Below, in pieces: positions 63,090 to 64,000 of a stretch of DNA of 64,000 bases. Numbering within the stretch: position 1 is the first letter of the stretch; every line of letters starts with the position of its first letter. The position numbers and the translations under genes were made by a program. Below the pieces are notes generated by a model. The model was not told where the DNA came from. It searched no databases and saw only the letters and a list, made by a program, of their open reading frames with translations. The stretch comes from Actinomycetospora cinnamomea (GTDB lineage: Bacteria > Actinomycetota > Actinomycetes > Mycobacteriales > Pseudonocardiaceae), in assembly GCF_003096675.1 (NCBI RefSeq), contig NZ_QEKW01000002.1:372001-436000 (forward strand). The letters run 5' to 3'.

Positions 63090-63793
63090 CCGCACTCCTC
63101 ACCGACCCCCGGAGCCGTTGGGGTCAGGGCCGAGACGAGGGCCGCGTTCAGCTCCGGCACGGTCACGCGCGGCTCGCCGAGCACGCCGAGCACGCGCCCG
63201 TCGGTGGCGTCGGCGACCAGCGCCCGGACGCGGTCCTCACCGAGCCCGGACACGCGGGCGACGCGGGGCACCTGCAGCGCCGCGTACTCCAGGCCGATGT
63301 GCGGGTCGAGACCGGAGGCCGAGGCGGTGAGCGCGTCGGGCGGGACGGCGGCGGGGTCGATCCCCTCGCGGGCCGCGATCGCGGCGCGGCGCTCCGCCAC
63401 GGCGGCGCCCAGGTCCTCGGCGTCGCCGCCGAGGTTGGAGCCGCCCGAGGTGGTGGCGTCGGCGGGGCCGAGGCCCGGCGCCGGGACCGATCCGGGGTCG
63501 TCGGGTGCCGACGCCGACGGCCGGGTGTGGAACCACGGGTCGGCGGCGGGATCCGCCGGGACGGGGTCGATGCCGATCAGGCTCGAGCCGCCGCTCGGCA
63601 TCACCGAGCCCTCGGCGTTCCCGTGCAGTCCCGGGAGCCGGGAGAGGCCCCAGATCGCGGCGGGGTAGACGACGCCGAGCAGTACGGTGAGCACGAGCAG
63701 GACCCGGATCGCGGCGCCCGCCTGGCGCCGCAGCTGGGCACCGGTGACGGCGGAGGTCCCGGACTCGGTGTCGGGTTCGAGGAGGGTGGTCAC
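63071..63793 (-). CDS. kdpC: Potassium-transporting ATPase subunit KdpC
   Basis: A 240-residue KdpC. One N-terminal helix (about 28-50, AIRVLLVLTVLLGVVYPAAIWGL) is followed by an outside domain with GSSLIGIDPV, WFHTRPSAS, SGGSNLGG and the signature ASASGLDPHIGLEYAALQVPRVAR. It assists K+ binding in the KdpFABC pump. It is about 45 residues longer than E. coli KdpC owing to inserts. GTG 63793 lies five bases after the kdpB stop. Confidence 0.94.
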   Translation of the reverse strand: MTTLLEPDTESGTSAVTGAQLRRQAGAAIRVLLVLTVLLGVVYPAAIWGLSRLPGLHGNAEGSVMPSGGSSLIGIDPVPADPAADPWFHTRPSASAPDDPGSVPAPGLGPADATTSGGSNLGGDAEDLGAAVAERRAAIAAREGIDPAAVPPDALTASASGLDPHIGLEYAALQVPRVARVSGLGEDRVRALVADATDGRVLGVLGEPRVTVPELNAALVSALTPTAPGVGEECGCTMRR

Positions 63794-63798
63794 GGCGG

Positions 63799-64000
63799 TC
63801 AGCCGATCCCCGGGACGAGCCGGACGACGAGGTCGATTCCGACGATGCCCACGAACGGGACGATGACGCCGCCGAGCCCGTAGACGAGCATGTTGCGGCG
63901 CAGCAGGCGGTCCGCGGACGAGGGCCGGAAGCGCACCCCGCGCAGGGCCAGCGGGATGAGCGCGACGATGATCAGCGCATTGAAGACGACCGCCGAGAGG
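63799..64000 (-). CDS. kdpB: Potassium-transporting ATPase subunit KdpB, C-terminal fragment
   Basis: The gene runs off the window edge. The 66 visible codons read [21 protein letters not shown] at the start, then [20 protein letters not shown] and a final [20 protein letters not shown], which is the C-terminal membrane part of the KdpB P-type ATPase. The TGA stop is at 63801-63799. Gene order kdpB-C-D-E on the minus strand is the usual one. Confidence 0.92.
   Translation of the reverse strand, partial: LSAVVFNALIIVALIPLALRGVRFRPSSADRLLRRNMLVYGLGGVIVPFVGIVGIDLVVRLVPGIG

Overview
The window is a stretch of chromosome from a very GC-rich actinobacterium, most likely of the Pseudonocardiales (Pseudonocardia or Actinomycetospora type). 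The reasons are the strong third-position G/C in every gene, frequent GTG and TTG starts, many GTGA/ATGA stop-start overlaps, apparent leaderless promoters, mycothiol-dependent formaldehyde detoxification, and the block TrmH methyltransferase - DUF2537 - sepH - serC. That block matches the order I recall for Rv0881-Rv0884c in Mycobacterium tuberculosis. No rRNA, tRNA, CRISPR array, transposase or prophage gene was found. The content is core and housekeeping rather than a mobile island.

Layout. 0-12.7 kb: end of an MFS permease, a GCS2-type glutamate-cysteine ligase, a bifunctional nuclease, TrmH/DUF2537, sepH, serC, a DUF559 protein, a citrate synthase, pdxH, an MFS exporter and a type II NADH dehydrogenase. 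12.7-21.4 kb: aldose epimerase plus PfkB kinase, a second citrate synthase (gltA), photolyase, an orphan osmoprotectant-type binding lipoprotein and a NatAB-like ABC exporter. 21.4-31.7 kb: mscR with a metallo-hydrolase and a two-domain GGCT-like protein, then thiolase, PhaC-like and FabG/PhaB-like genes, an esterase, a PRC-barrel protein, a Glu/Asp racemase and an extended SDR. 31.9-41.0 kb: a second NDH-2, aroQ, an atypical LuxR regulator, an HpaI aldolase, a WYL regulator, a VIT-family iron/manganese transporter, a siderophore-type N-acyltransferase and idi. 41.0-44.7 kb: a TetR circuit. 44.7-48.6 kb: VOC, AraC and a self-sufficient desaturase-reductase-ferredoxin fusion. 48.6-56.4 kb: transporters, Crp regulator, USP, a CNNM/HlyC pair and TrmO. 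56.4-59.7 kb: class F sortase - Glu-rich repeat protein - HTTM - DUF5819. 59.8-64 kb: the end of a kdp operon (kdpB partial, C, D, E).

Most interesting parts. (1) The tightly overlapping DUF5819-HTTM-repeat protein-sortase cluster joins a distant relative of the vitamin-K-dependent glutamyl carboxylase with a secreted protein carrying a 6-residue Glu repeat and a sortase. It looks like a cell-surface modification and anchoring system. (2) A TetR gene sits between two exactly reverse-complementary 20-bp operators. Each lies in a promoter with the same TTGACA-18 bp-GACTAT layout, which defines a small regulon. (3) A desaturase/hydroxylase fused to its own flavin reductase and 2Fe-2S domain lies downstream of an unusual AT-rich inverted repeat. 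(4) Three families of dispersed, gene-end palindromic repeats (A, B, C) occur twice each. (5) DtxR/IdeR-like boxes lie near a VIT transporter and a lone siderophore acyltransferase.

All functional calls come from reading motifs by eye. No database search was run.
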